Origin: Eurosta solidaginis
Lineage: Eukaryota > Arthropoda > Insecta > Diptera > Tephritidae
Assembly: GCF_040869045.1 (NCBI RefSeq)
Contig: NC_090319.1
Coordinates: 281,205,693 to 281,269,692, forward strand
Reading direction: 5' to 3'
DNA length: 64,000 nt
Position 1 is the first letter of the stretch. Every line of letters begins with the position of its first letter. Shown piece after piece: positions 46,080 through 58,999 of the stretch. The position numbers were made by a program, and so were the translations under genes. The notes beneath the pieces are model-generated. The model was not told the origin of the DNA. It ran no database searches and saw nothing but the letters and a program-made list of their open reading frames with translations.

Positions 46080-47860
46080 CTCTCTTCTTCTGAAAGGGTG
46101 GGATAGTTTATATTGATAACGTGGTTCGCCGGGCGCATCCTGGCAAAAGGGTTTCCCAATTCTGTGTGGATTTTGCCTGCTTATGTTCGTCTGGATCAAA
46201 CGACTGTGTTGACAGGTGCCGGATCTCATCATAGTGCTATGGAGATGTTCCCTTAAGCCTCTTTCAGGCGGGGCTAGATCAAGCAGTTGTTTGCTAGGGT
46301 GTCCAGGTTTGTGACAACTAAGCAAAAACTGTCCGCATTTCGTTATGCTGTGGCAGTTATGAGTACAGCATTTTGACAGGTCTGCATCTTTTCCAGTGTG
46401 CGTTTTTAGGACCAGGCTGCCACACGCGTAGCACACGATTGCTTTTTACTGGTTAGCAACGTTTCTTTCTCTCTTTCCCTAGTTCCGCCGGCAAGCGACT
46501 TGAGGATTTTGGTAATTTGCGGTCTATCTTTTAAAACAAAGGGGAAGGAGTGAACATTCTGCCTTGGAGTGACGTGCCGTGGTTGATGGGACTATTTCTA
46601 GTTCAGTCCGTTATTTATCTGGGTGTTTATGTCGTTATGTCGGCGGCCACCGTGGTGTGATGGTAGCGTCTCCGCCTACCACACCGTATGCCCTGGGTTC
46701 GCACCCCGGGCAAAGCAACATCAAAATTTTAGAAATAATGTTTTTCAATTAGAAGAAAATTTTTCTAAGCGGGGTCGCCCCTCGGCAGTGTTTGGCAAGC
46801 ACTCCGGGTGTATTTCTGCCATGAAAAGCTCTCAGTGAAAATTCATCTGCCTTGCAGATGCCGTTCGGAGTCGGCATAAAACATGTAGGTCCCGTCCGGC
46901 CAATTTGTAGGGAAAATCAAGAGGAGCACGACGCAAATTGGAAGAGAAGCTCGGCCTTAGATCTCTTCGGAGGTTATCGCGCCTTACATTTATTTTATTT
47001 TTTTTATGTCGTTTAGCGCGGCGGTAGTGCTATGCATTTTGCGGAAACCATGCTGATGGGAGGCTAAGCGAAAATTCGCAGTGAAATGAGGGAGGCCGGT
47101 TTCCCCTGTGTTCACAACTGGCGAAAGGAGTAATATCGGTCGATATGACTCACCTTTATTAGCTGGCTTCCCAGGCTTTAGTAGTGGAATGATCATTGCG
47201 CTTTGGACATAGGATCGCGAATATTAAAATTTAGCTTCTGTGAGGATATATTTGCCAAAGAAATTTAAACTTTTCATGTGGCTGTTGTAATATTGTACAC
47301 AGGAAAATATTTTGTGTACAAGGGGATTTGCATGGATTTAGTCTTGATCCAAACCCTCTGGTGGACCGCAGAACGCAGAAAGGTGCTCAGCTCAAAAAAA
47401 AATATGAATAACACCCCCGGTTTCGGGGAGAGACCCTTCATATTTCGGTTTTTTCGTTAATATGTTTTGAGCTACTGAAAATTTGTGTTTTTGGTTAGTG
47501 ATCCTGGGACCAAAACACGTCTTTTGACACCATTCCCATTGGACGTGTATTAAGAGAGCCATGCTGTCCTATAGCACTACTCTTGCCATTTTCCACTGTT
47601 GGGAATGGCAAAGGAATTCAACGAAAGGTTGGTAGCCTACACTCTCATCGCAAAGTTGTTCTAGTATTGACATGGCTATAACGTTTGGGCCTATTAATTT
47701 AACGGGCTTGGCCTTTTTGATGGCTTCTTCAATCTCTGTGGAGGTGATGGCAATGGGTGGCACGTCGTGTTTGTGTTTATGTGCCCGTCTGTTTGCACGA
47801 CGTCTGGTCTCAAGCATTATACACACCAAGACCTGTAAATAAAGCTGTGAAAACATATTT
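46080..47860 (-). pseudogene. Jockey-like LINE relic, internally deleted
   Basis: Minus-strand order: the pre-RT stretch with TSTEIEEAIKKAKPVKLIGP (47569-47856), RT fingers with LLKPGKPANKGESYRPI and HQHGFRKMHSTTAAL (46990-47196), then a jump to the C-terminal part (46062-46540, GHPSKQLLDLAPPERGLREH). The palm with the catalytic box is missing. A SINE sits at the junction. It is the same family type as 32107 but much older. Confidence 0.75.
46637..47004 (+). mobile_element. tRNA-derived SINE, full length, plus strand
   Basis: A box TGGTGTGATGG and B box GGTTCGCACCC give an internal RNA polymerase III promoter. The body ends in GGTTATCGCGCCTTACATTT and a T-rich tail. The target duplication TATGTCGTT is at 46628-46636 and 47005-47013. 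It is the best-preserved copy in the window, inserted into the jockey-like relic. Confidence 0.9.
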
Positions 47861-47870
47861 AAAACAATAT

Positions 47871-48362
47871 TGTAACAAATTTACTTGCAAATCCTCTTAT
47901 TTGCAATCCTCTGCTAAGTTCGAATCACTAAACTGTTGAATAAATAACTCCAATTTGTAATAATGCAAAATGGCCTTTATTAAAGTACTTCACAATAACA
48001 CTCAAACTGTGCAACGAATAGCTTGCTTATTAACCAAACTGATTGATAGCTCAAATGAAACTCTACTATTCAAAATAATACTGCTCTTGCTCGCTAGATA
48101 GCGTCTTAGTCGAAACTGCTTGACAGCTCAAATCAAACTGAATTCCAGCGCCTCTACAATTGCCGCCTTTTATACTCTTGGATTTCACAATTTTATAGTT
48201 TTTCTCATTGCATACTTTCAGGAGTATCTCAGATATATGCATGTGTTTGTGCATTGACTCTCCGCTGCTCGTATACGTACATGGTACATATGTGTAGACG
48301 CAATTATTGTTTCGTTTATGTAGATACATAGTGATTGATCTATGGATGTCTGCCTAGCATCA
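47871..48362 (-). mobile_element. Truncated LTR of the Gypsy family
   Basis: Starts TGTAACAAATTTAC after ATAT and follows the LTR at 44802 for about 490 bases. It lacks the outer ~100 bases, where the R1-like LINE begins with its poly(A) tail. Confidence 0.8.
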
Positions 48363-48613
48363 GCTTTTTTTTTTTTTGTTTTTTTTTTTTTTTTTTTTTT
48401 TGCGGGGAGGCTGAAAAATGCCTAATGCACCATAATTGCTGCCGTCGCAGCAACCGTGTGTCCGTAGACTAAAAAACAGCCCCGTTCTGGAACCGTCGCC
48501 CACCCCGGCACCACTTTCGCATTACTTCAGGGTGGCGTTCCATATTTCTCATTTTTTAAGAGCCTACTGTTGTCCCTGCGTCCAGGTTCCCGCTATTTGC
48601 TCTGAGTGTCCAT

Positions 48614-48928
48614 TTAATCGCCACTGCTTCGCATGCGCATTTCTCTGCGCTCCCTATCAGCATCCATCAGGCGTGTCATTACTATAAATGCCATTTTGCT
48701 CACTGCAGTCCAGCATTCTTTCCTGCTGCACATATGTGAAACTAAATTTCTCGTGGTAGGTTCCTCCCCAAAGACTCCATGCAAGGTGAGTCTTTCTTCG
48801 TGGAAACGGGGGCAGTAGAACATGACGTGTTCTGCGTTTTCTAACTCTGTGGTACACATTGGGCAAAGAGGATCTTCCTCTATCCTACGCTTCCATAAAT
48901 ACTCTTTGAAACCGCCATGTCCACTCAT
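48614..48928 (-). pseudogene. R1-like LINE ORF2 C-terminal zinc finger
   Basis: GHGGFKEYLWKR is followed by CPMCTTELENAEHVMFYC, the CCHC finger that ends R1-clade ORF2 proteins. It is separated from the RT by a frame break near 48950. Confidence 0.85.
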
Positions 48929-48968
48929 TATCTGCGTGAGATGGTAGTTCAGTTCGCCGTGCTTCCGC

Positions 48969-50247
48969 TCATTCCATTGAGCTCCAAACTAGTGTGAAAG
49001 TCCAACGCCCTTTACTCGAGGCCGCCCACCGTTCTGGCCACTTAGCTATTGTTTGTGTCCTTGCTCTTTTCTTGTCTTCTTCAGATGGTCGCTCGATATT
49101 AGTGTTATACAGATCGGCCATTTCGCTTGCCAGTAAGTCCACTGGGATTTTCCTGGTTAGAACCAGGATCGCGTCGTCGGACACCGTCCGATAAGCACTT
49201 GCTATTCTTAAAGAAGCAAGTCGGTACGCTGCTAATATATATTTTTGATGGGTCTGTTTAGATCCATACCACACTGGTGCTGCGTATAGTATTATTGAGC
49301 TGGTTACTGTGGACAATAGCTGACGTATAGCTTCGCTCGGACCACCAATATTAGGCATTATTCGCATAAGTGATCCATTAACTTTGGTACTTTTCTCCCC
49401 CACCGCTCTGAAGTGCTCTTTGAAAGTTAACTTAGAGTCAATGTGCACTCCTAAGTATTTTAAGGAATCCTTTGAGGTGATTTGATGATCCCCGACAGTT
49501 AAGACTAACTCGTTCGCCGACCGTTTGGAGCTTACTAATACCACTTCCGTCTTTTGGCTAGCAAACTCCAGTCCTGTATTGGTCAGCCATTCCTTTATTC
49601 TTGCTACGGCGTCATTACATAATGCTTGAAGCAGGTCCAGTTTTTTGGCCACTACTATCACTGCAATATCATCAGCATATCCCACAATTTGCGTGTTTTC
49701 TGGTAGATCAATCTTTAGCACCCCGTCATACATTACATTCCAAAGCGTTGGACCGAGAACAGATCCCTGTGGGACGCCTCCTGTGATTTTGTACTCTTTA
49801 GCTCCTTATCTGTGTCAAAAAGAAGTACTCTGTCTTTAAGATAGCTACCTATAATTCTGCGTAAGTAAGCTGGAGTGCCGAAGCTTTGCAGCGCTGCCAT
49901 TATCTGCATCCAGTTCGCAGTGTTAAAAGCATTCTTGATGTCCAACATAATCAGTGCACAGAACTTCCTTTTATTTTGGCCTCCAGAGATAGCTTCTCTA
50001 GTTATATTGACGACTGTTTGTATTGCATCTACGGTGGATCTTGATTTGCGAAATCCATATTGACTATTCGATAAGCCACCTGGTCTTTCTGTAGGCGCTC
50101 ACTAATTATACGCTCGAAAATCTTCCCTAGGGAATCCAGCATACAAAGTGGCCTATATGAGGATGGTTGGTCCGGCCGTTTACCACGTTTCAGCAATAGG
50201 ACAAGTCTTTGTCGTTTCCACGGGCGAGGGAACACGTCTTCTTGCAT
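48969..50247 (-). pseudogene. R1-like LINE reverse transcriptase
   Basis: Three frames. LLLKRGKRPDQPSSYRPLCM and KIFERIISERL (50029-50247) are the fingers. MLDIKNAFNTANW (49733-49948) is palm motif A with its Asp. The catalytic box is GYADDIAVIV with GLEFASQKTEVV and LKYLGVHIDSKLTF following, then the thumb LYAAPVWYGS (48969-49733). All catalytic Asp residues are present; frameshifts near 49740, 49960 and 50210 break it. Confidence 0.85.
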
Positions 50248-51605
50248 ACAGGCATTAAAAAATCAGTAAATAATGTAGCCCTAGTTGTAATCGCGGCTTT
50301 AAGGGCTATGTTTGGTACTTCGTCGGGTCCTGGGGATTTGTTATCAGCAACTCTTTTTGCAGCGTCCAGCACCTCTTGCTCTGTAATTTGCGGAATTTCC
50401 GTACTTTCTTGATCCTCGCTTGGATAAGTCCAGCGATCTTGCGCCGGGAAAAGTGTTTCAACAATAATATTCATCAGTATCGGGCACGTAGGTTGCTGTG
50501 ATATCGGTCCTTTAACTTTGGCCATCACATTTCTGTAGGCTGATCCCCAAGGATCTAGGTCGACATTATCCAGCAGTTCCCTAAAGCATAACTTCTTGCT
50601 CTTTTTTATGGCATTTTTAAGTGCCTTTCTTTGTGCGACATAGGTGCTGTGTAGCTCTGCATATCGTGGTGATGAGCGTGCCCTCTGCGCTATTCTCCGT
50701 GCTTTGTGGCATTTTCTACGCTCTTCCGCAATTTCGTCATTCCACCAATATACCGGAGTGCGCTGTGCTTTTCCGCGACTTCTGGGCATGGCAGCATCAC
50801 ATGCCATACATAGCAACTTAGTGATTTGAACCGACTGGTCTTCCGCATGCGATTCTCGTACTATGGCGTCCTTCCAGATAATGTCAAATATTTGTGTGTC
50901 GAAAAGGTGCTGTTTCCATTTCCTACTTTGTCGATGTCTTGCTGCTACCGTTCGTGAAGTTTCGAGCAGCTCTACGCTAATAGCTTTATGGTCGCTGTGT
51001 GTGTAGACGTTGCTTATGGACCATTTTGCTCGTCTTGCTATTTCGCTGCTAGCGAAGGTGAGATCTATAATGGATCGTCTGGTACCTGTATCGAAGGTAT
51101 ATATCCCTGGTTCATTTAGGATTTCTAGCCTCAAAGAAGTAAGACTTTCGAGGAGAACTCTCCCTCTTTCGTTGGTTCGTCTACTTCCCCACACAGATGA
51201 CCATGCATTGAAGTCTCCACACACTAAAAGCGGGTGTTTACCTCGTGCTTCAATGGTGATCCCGTATATCATGTCTTCGAACTCGGCGATGGTCATGCTC
51301 GGAGGGGCATAGCAACTGAAGACGTATATACCTTTGATTTTTGCCCACGTGAATCCTGCTACCGTTGGCGTCATAATTTCCTGTGGGAGAAATTTCCCTG
51401 GTGCCCAAATTGAGGCTTTCCCTGCTGAATCTGAGAGCCAACCCTTCTCCTGGTGATTTTTGTATTGTTCAGAGAGTACCACTATGTCATATCCTCCTTC
51501 ATAGACTGTTTGGGATAATAGCTCTTGGGATGCCTCGCAATGGTTTAAATTGAGCTGCAATACCCTCATGAGACAGTCATTTTGCTGCCCTCTCGTTGTG
51601 GGCAT
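50190..51605 (-). pseudogene. R1-like LINE ORF2 N-terminus: APE endonuclease
   Basis: A 471-codon frame starting MPTTRGQQ. The nuclease motifs are LQLNLNHCEAS, VVLSEQYKN, YAPPSM, VCGDFNAWSSVWGSRRTN, SIIDLTFAS and HSDHKAISVEL, that is, the metal-binding Glu, the DFN and the terminal SDH. The linker follows, ending in TEQEVLDAAKRV and NKSPGPDEVPNIALKAAI before a frameshift at about 50210. It nicks target DNA in living relatives. Confidence 0.9.
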
Positions 51606-52858
51606 TTAAAGCTGCCTGCTGAATGTTGTCCCCCACATAGCGCGCATTTCGGTGCATTTTCGAAACTTGCAGCCTTATGACTTTCCTGGCCGCATTTCCT
51701 GCATAGGCTAGACCTATCTACAGTCTCCTTACATTTCTGAGCTATATGCCCGTAGCCTCAGCACCTATAACAGCGTTTTTCTTGCTTGAGCTCTCTAATT
51801 CGGCAGGAAACCCATCATACCCGGATTCGTTGCGTATTAAGAACCGCCTTGGCATCATCCGCTGTAAGGCTTATATGTGCCGACTTCGTGCCACTGTACC
51901 CTGTGCGTATGCTTTTTATGGCAGCCACATCTGGAAGTTTGATGTTTCATTGCTGGTGGAGGGCGTTGCAAATCTCCTCGGGCGTAGTAATCTCATCGAG
52001 ATCTCTGCACTGTAGCGTGACCATTTGGGACTTTGTTATAACTTTAGCCGAGTCCTTTAGTACCGCTTCAATTTCTGCTTGGTACGCGCTTGTTTTCCCA
52101 TCTTGCGATTTTTTCAGCTCTAGTAACAGCTCTCCTTTCGCCGTTCTTCTAATCGTTTTGACGTCATCACCCAGGGATTTTAATTCGTCGCATCTTCTCA
52201 CTTTACGCAATATGTCGGCGTACGTCGCATCCCCCGCCTTGGAAATGATGATTGCATCCGGCCTAGCCTTAAGTGATTTTGTCTTGCTCTTCTTTTTGGC
52301 TAACTGCCACTCTCCCGTCTTTTGGGCTGCAGTTTCCTCTTTCCGCTCCGTCTTCTCTTGCGTTTCTTGCCGTCGTTTGTGACCACCCACGTGCCCTGGT
52401 AAGACATCTTTTAGAGTAGTAGTGGGTTTTACCACGTTGTTCTCCTTGGTCGAGTACGAATTATTCCTCGGTCGCTTTCCTGGGGGTGATGGACTTCTAT
52501 CCTTGGCGCATTCGCTTGCACGCAATTTATGTTCTAAATTCTTTACCTCTAGGGCCGACTCGATGTACAGCACTTTTATTACGGAGGCCAAGCGCTTGAT
52601 TTCCGCGTGTATATTATTACGCCCTATGAAGAACTGCATCAAGTCCTCAATCGCCTTGCCTAGCTTGGTCATCTTTTTTTCTCCAGGGGGGTTTTGCTGA
52701 TTTAACGCAGCTGACGCCTGCTTAATTAGCTCACTTAATAATGGTGTGCCCGTTTGAGCCTTGCTGTCGGAGTTCTTTTTGCAAAGCTTCGGTGTAGCAC
52801 CCGGCGAGAACGCTCCTTGCTTGCTTTCGGCCTCCGCTCCTTTGGGTTTCGTTACCAC
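51606..52858 (-). pseudogene. R1-like LINE ORF1 (gag-like, CCHC knuckles)
   Basis: The 303-codon frame 51947-52858 starts MVTKPKGAEAESKQG. It is Lys/Glu-rich with a central fold (PDAIIISKAGDATYADILRK) typical of R1 ORF1. A stop at about 51947 splits it from the zinc region at 51640-51780, where three CCHC-like knuckles read CYRC...GHIAQKC, CRKCGQESHKAASF...C and CALCGGQHSAGSFKC. The first knuckle also contains a stop. ORF2 begins immediately downstream. Confidence 0.8.
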
Positions 52859-53108
52859 TTGCGACGAAATGTTAAGGCCCCAGCCGATGGGCCACGCCCT
52901 TCTGGAGAGCGAGCTAGCTTCCTTCCTGCAAATGGATTGAACGTCATTTCATTCTCCTGTGTTTGGTTTTTTATTTTAGTATTGTTGTTGCTCATCATTT
53001 ATTTAATTGGGTCCCCACTTGAGGCCGCTATCTTGGTCCGAGTGTGCAGTTACCTATATAGATCCCGTGGTCCTTCTATCTACTCCCTCCTCAATACCCC
53101 TATCTAGT

Positions 53109-54056
53109 ACTTTCAACATTTAATCAAATATCGGATACATAATATGAGATACTTACAACAAAACAATAGCTGATTGTCGCCGCTGTCGGTGGAATGACCG
53201 TAGTGGCAGCGAAGAGTGTGGAACGGCAGAAGGTGAGTGGTATGATAACAAGCGGAACCAGTTGAATAGTGGACATCTATCTCCCTCTGATTCTTTTTTC
53301 TGATTTTCATTCAATGATATTCTCTGTTATTACTTTAACCGCCTCGACTGGGTTGGTAATTTCTATTTAGGTTTCCACGCATATTTTTGCAGAATTACGT
53401 GTCTACTCGGGCGCCATTTACACTAGAGTGCATTTTTAGCTGTACCCTTCTTTCTCTTTCAATAATTTTTTGTTAAGAGTATTGAAAAATGTTTAAGAAA
53501 TTTGCATATGTTTTTTAATCTAGGATTAACCAAACAATCTGCTAAATAAATCTCATGAGCGCCCGAAACATGTGAATTCAAAATAATAATATAAACAAGT
53601 GATTCAAAAACGAAAAAAAATTTAAGAAACATCGCGCGGAAAAGTCGACGACTTCAAAATTCAATGCTAAAAATATAAATAAAAGTGAAGGTAAATAGCG
53701 CAAATATCATTGAATTAAATTTAACGAAAAAAAATAAGTGAAATGAAGAAAAGTAATTCGATGATAAGCATAAACATATATAATAAATTCGAACGAAATG
53801 AAAGCGCTGCAAGTCACAGACTATCATCGCATACCCGGATATCACAAAGCAAAGAAAAATAACAAACAAACGAAAAAATTAAACGGAATACAACAAACGT
53901 CTAATAATTCTACAAAGCAAATGCAAACAAACCGGCAAATCGTCTAAGTATATCTATGGATCATATGTGTACATATATGTAGCTTTCTTATTTGAAACCA
54001 GATCTCGACATCTACGATAATATACATATTTACAAAGCGACATATCATACATAGAT
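53109..54056. other. Possible unique host DNA
   Basis: No repeat family recognised. CAGAAG|GTGAGTGG near 53232 would fit a 5' splice site on the plus strand, but no coding exon can be supported. Confidence 0.35.
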
Positions 54057-54139
54057 AAAACAAGTAAGGAAGGTTAAGTTCGGGTGTAACCGAACATTAC
54101 ACACTCAGTTGAGAGCTATGGTGACAACATAAGGGAAAA

Positions 54140-55070
54140 TAACCATGTAGGAAAATGAACCGAGGGTAATCCTGGAATGTGTTTGTATGACATGGGTATA
54201 AAATGAAAGGTATTAAAGAGTACTTTATGAGGGAGTGGGCCACAGTTCTATAGGTGAACGCCATTTAGGGATATCGCCATAAAGGTGGATCAGGGTTGAC
54301 TCTAGAATTTGTTTGTACGATATGGTTATCAAATGAAAGGGGTTAATGAACATTTTAAAAGGAAGTGGGCCTTAGTTCTATAGGTGGACGCCTTTTCTAG
54401 ATATCGCCATAAAGGTGGACCAGGGGTGACTCTAGAATGCGTTTGTACATTATGGGTATCAAACGAAAGGTGTTGATGAGTATTTTAAAAGAGAGTGGGC
54501 CTTAGTTCTATAGGTGGACGCCTTTTCGAGATATCGCCATAAAGGTGGACCAGGGGTGGCTCTAGAATGCGTTTGTACAATATGGGTATCAAACGAAAGG
54601 TGTTAATGAGTATTTCAAAAGGGCGTGGGGTTTAGTTCTATAGGTGGACGCCTTTTCGAAATATTGCCATTAAGGTGGACCAGGGGTGACTCTAGAATGT
54701 GTTTGTACTATATGGGTATCAAATTAAAGGTATTAATGAAGGTTTTAAAAGGGAGTGGTGGTAGTTGTATAGGTGGTCGCCTTTTCGAGATATCGCCATA
54801 AAGGTGGACCAGGGATGACTCTAGAATATGTTCGTACGATATGGGTATCAAATTAAAGGTGTTAATGAGTATTTTAAAAGGCTTAGTTCTATGGGTGGAC
54901 GCCTTTTCGAGATATCGCCATAAAGGTGGACCAGGGGTGACTCTAGAATGTGTTTGTACGATATTGGTATCAAATTAAAGGTATTAATGAGAGTTTTAAA
55001 AAGGAGTGGTGGTAGTTGTATATGTGAAGGCATTTTCCAGATATCGACCAAAATGTGGACCAGGGTGACC
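54140..55070 (+). repeat. ~130-bp minisatellite of copy A, about 7 units
   Basis: TCTAGAATGCGTTTGTAC recurs at 54301, 54431, 54561 and onward. Units contain ATGGGTATCAAACGAAAGG, GTTAATGAGTATTTT and GAGATATCGCCATAAAGGTGG. The unit aligns over its whole length with the 129-bp Helitron repeat. Confidence 0.9.
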
Positions 55071-55738
55071 CAGAACATCATCTGTTGGATAGCGCTAATT
55101 TATTTATATATGTAATACCACGGCGTGGTCATAGTCGGATTCGGCCATTTTTTATACCAATACATAGTGAGTTCAGATAAGTACGTGAACTGAGTTTAGT
55201 AAAGATATATCGATTTTTGCTCAAGTTATCATGTTAATGGCCGAGCGGAAGGACAGACGGTCGACTGTGTATAAAAACTGGGCGTGGCTTCAACCGATTT
55301 CGCCGTGTTTCATAGAAATAAGTTATTGTCCCAGAATCTAAGCCCCTACCAAATTTCACAAGGATTGGTAAATTTTTGTTCGACTTATGGCATTAAAAGT
55401 ATCCTAGACAAATTAAATGAAAAAGGGCGGAGCCACGCCCATTTTGAAATTTTCTTTTACTTTTGCATTTTGTTGCACCATATCATTACTGGAGTTGAAT
55501 GTTGACATAATTTACTTATATACTGTAAAGATATTAAATTGTTTGTTAAAATTTGACTCTTTTTTTTAAGTGGGCGTGGTCGTTCTCCGATTTTGCTAAT
55601 TTTTATTAAGCATATATATAGTAATAGGAGTAACGTTCCTGCCAAATTTCATCATGATATCTTCAACGACTGCCAAATTACAGCATGCAAAATTTTAAAT
55701 TACCTTCTTTTAAAAGTGGGCGGTTCCACGCCCATTGT

Positions 55739-56693
55739 GTAGGTGTATCCTGTTGTAATGTCGGTATTTCTGAACAACGTCTTAATGAATTTGACGGTGA
55801 AATTATTGGATATGTATAAGACGTCTCTGAATCTTTATTTATTACTTCGTTGCTTACGTTGTACCTCACCTTTAGCTGGTTAACATGACGTTTTATGTAG
55901 CCTTGTGTGGTTTGTACCATGTACATCTTATTTTCAATTTTCCTTTTGATAACACCGTCGACCCATTTTTCTCCTTTACCGTAGTTTCGAGCGTATACCT
56001 TTTGATTGGTTTCATACTTTGTTAAATGCTGATGGTTTTTTGTTATTTTTCTCGGATGTTCAAAAACTTGGCTTAAAAACGTACGTACTGGACGGCCATG
56101 AAGTAACTCAACTGGAGTTTTTCCTTGTATGTTAGGTGTAAATCGATATGAAGCGAGATATCTCAAAACTGTAGATTTTGTTGATAACTCGTCTTGAATA
56201 TTTTTGTTGACTCACGTCTTAAATGATTTTACGAAACGTTCAGCTAATCCATTTGAAGCTGGGTGAAATGGCGCTGTTGTTATATGGAGTATTCCATGTA
56301 TCTTACAAAATTGTTGCAAAGCATCGGAGGTCAACTGAGGGCCGTTATCGCTAACTAAGGTTTTAGGATATCCCTCAATTGCGAAAATGGCTGATAATGC
56401 TATTATTGTGTGGTCGATAGCATTTGTGTGACAAATGGGAACTGCGAATATGCATCGACGCAAATAAGCCACATTGAGCCGAAAATCGGACCGGCAAAAT
56501 CAATATGTATTCTTTCCCATGCAGTTGTAGCTTTTGGCCAGTTCTGGTATTCAGGAACTGGGGCAGGATTATTGCGCTTACATACATTGCATTTTGCTGC
56601 TTGCTGTGTTATGTCTGTATCTATTCCTGGCCACCACACATATTGACGTGCTAACTGCTTCATACGGACTATTCCCCAATGGCCTTCATGCAA
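55739..56693 (-). pseudogene. pol: mag-like integrase
   Basis: H2C2 finger HEGHWGIVRMKQL...CNVC (56570-56693), first Asp in IHIDFAGPIF, second Asp in LVSDNGPQL, Glu in SNGLAERFVKSF (56212-56280), then the C-terminal domain (RYLASYRFTPN, YARNYGKGEKWVDGVI) at 55678-56166. All three catalytic residues survive but frames break near 56200 and 56430. The last frame continues into foreign DNA. Confidence 0.85.
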
Positions 56694-58130
56694 TATTTGT
56701 AGAATTTTGCTGCAAAGAGCGAGGAATCACTATTCGACTAACATCGGTGTGTAAGCATAGCATATTGTCTATAATGGTTAAGACAAGTTTGCGATTGAAA
56801 TAAGGCAAAATATCTTGATCGCATTGTGGCAATTTTTCTGGCCAACCATTTGATACATAATGCCATACCTTCTTTAGCAAGCTGTCCGCTTTGCTTCGTT
56901 CTTGTATAACTACTGCATTGATCGGCGGCGCTAGGCTAGTTATATTGTAGCAGGTTTCTTTCTTATCGAAGTTTTCATCTGTGGGCATTGGTAGGCGCGA
57001 AAGTGCGTCTGTATTTCCATGCGCAGTTGTCGACCTATATTTAATATCAAAATTGTAGGCCATTAGTATGACAGCCCAACGTTGTAACCTGTTTGTTGGC
57101 ATCAGCGGCAGATGTTTGCTAGTATTAAAAATAGTAACCAAAGGTTTATGGTCTGTTATGAGCGTAAATTTTCTTCCGTAGAGATACTGGTTAAAACGCT
57201 GTACTCCGAAGACGATACCTAAACCTTCCTTTTCGATTTGGCTGTACTTAACTTGATGCTTATCTAGCGTTTTAGATGCAAACGCTATAGGGCGTTCGCT
57301 GCCATCTTGATGGATGTGCGATAATACTACACCAATACCAAAAAAAGATGCATCAGTAGCGAGGACTATCGGTCAAAATATGCTGTTTCAAAGCCGTGAA
57401 AGCTTGTTGCTGTTGTACACCCCACTTAAAACGAACCCCCTTCCTGAGAAGTTGGTTGAGAGGAGTGGCTAATTGTGAGTAATTAGGAATGAAGTTGTGA
57501 TAGTAATTCACTTAGCCCATACGCCTCAAGCTCTCGAAGATTAGCGTTAGGCTTCAGTTCTTAACTGCTCGCAACCCTGAGTGGTCCGGAAGGATCCCCT
57601 TAGCGCTTATCCGACGACCTAAATACTCAATTTCGGTTTGAAAGAAAGAACATTTCTCTCTTTTACATCGTATTCCGTTTTCTTGCAATATTTTTAATAT
57701 TTGCTCAACTCGGCTGAAATGCTGCTCGGTGGTGGGTGCTGTAATGATAATGTCATCTAAATAATTTCCGCATCCTTCTATGCCAGTCAGAAGTTGTTCT
57801 TAATATCGTTGAAAAATAGCTGGCGCACTTGCTATACCGTATGGTAAACGTTGGTATTGAAACAGACCAAGAGGCGTGTTTACAACCATCATCTGTTTCG
57901 AAGGTTCATCCAGCATCATTTGTAAGTATGCGTCTTTTAAATCGATTTTAGTAAAATGATTGCCGTGGCGTATTGTATGCAAAAGAGATTCGCGCGTTGG
58001 TAGTGGATACTGCTCAACGTCGATTTGTGCATTTACCGCTTGCTTAAAGTCACCACAAATGCGTATTGTCCCGCCTGGCTTTTGCGCAAGTACAATGGGC
58101 GATGCCCAATTACTGAATTTTATAGGTTTT
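56694..58130 (-). pseudogene. pol: mag-like reverse transcriptase and RNase H
   Basis: RT: TKIDLKDAYLQMML and YQRLPYGIASAPAIFQ (57800-57982), YLDDIIIT near 57755 after a stop at 57800, EYLGRRISAKGILP near 57600. RNase H: a DASFFGIGVVL-type start near 57350, YGRKFTLITDHKP near 57160 and HGNTDALSRLPMP near 57000. The thumb is scrambled by frame breaks at 57480-57540. Confidence 0.8.
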
Positions 58131-58999
58131 CAAATACCAGCCTCCGAAAGTCTATTTGCTTCAGCTTTGAACTTAGCCATTTGTGCAAATGGTATTTGCC
58201 TCGATTTAAAAAACTTGGGTGTAGCGTTTGGTTTTTTAAGTACAACACTCGCTTTAAAATCTTTGATCGCCCCGAGAGCAGGTTCAAAAACCTTATATTT
58301 TCTAGCTAGTTCCTCGATTTGAGGTTTTAATTCAACTACTACATTCGCAACTTGTTGAATTTCAAATCCAAAGACTTTGAATAAATCCAAGCCGAACAAA
58401 TTGTTACATTTCTCTATGCTGGTCACTATCAAGGTAACTTTCTCTGATTTATTTCCACATTTTGCGACATTGTGCAACTGTTGGCCGAACGCATGTAATA
58501 TACGATTACACTTATTTAGCTTTGGCCTCTTTAGCTGGTTGTAAGTAGCATAGTTAATAATTGAAACTGTTGCGCCGGAGTCCATTTGGAATTGAACTAT
58601 TTGGTTTAAAAGTTTGACATCAATAATATTTTTGTTTGACTCAACTTTTACCACACCGGTTAAACTATACACTTCCTCAATTGAGTCTACGGTATTTGCA
58701 TTTTTGACTTTATTTCTTTGCATACTCGCTGCTTTGTTTTTGTTTTGCACACTTTTCGTTTCATCGTAACTCTTTTTATTTTTGCTTTTCATACAGACAG
58801 CGGCTATGTGTCCCTTTTTTTCACAGTTGTGGCAAATGGCAGTGCGGAACTTACTCTTGTCTCGCGAATGAGAGTTTCCGCACCCCGAACAAAATTTTAG
58901 GTTGGTTGTGTTTGGCAATTCGCTAGTTTTTTGCTTACTTTGTTGTTTTCGTGTTTGCACCAAGTTTATTTCTTTTTCGCAATTTGCTTTTATCGTCGC
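58131..58999 (-). pseudogene. mag-like nucleocapsid knuckles, protease and start of RT
   Basis: CSGCGNSHSRDKSKF...CHNCEKKGHIAAVC forms the double knuckle typical of the mag/K02A2.6 group. The protease has FQMDSGATVSII (Asp-Ser-Gly active site) at about 58590. The linker ends with FKSRQIPFAQMAKF before RT. The frame is long and open (58130-59017), though its first codons come from the adjoining MITE. Confidence 0.85.

Larger units (their letters stand above)
48363..53108 (-). mobile_element. R1-like LINE, nearly full length, poly(A)-tailed
   Basis: The T tract at 48366-48401 is the element's poly(A) tail on the minus strand. Upstream lie ORF2 (zinc-finger tail, RT, APE endonuclease) and ORF1 with three CCHC-type knuckles. 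The 5' end is near 53108 (GGGGTATTGAGGAGGGAG read on the minus strand). About 4.7 kb is normal for this group. At least four frame breaks make it inactive, yet most motifs are intact, so decay is moderate. Confidence 0.85.

Noticed and set aside
46637..46710. tRNA gene
   Set aside because: The A and B boxes belong to a SINE with body, tail and target duplication; no full cloverleaf is evident.
47871..53200. Rest of the truncated LTR beyond the R1-like LINE
   Set aside because: The sequence after 53108 does not continue the LTR convincingly, so a clean insertion with duplication is not claimed.
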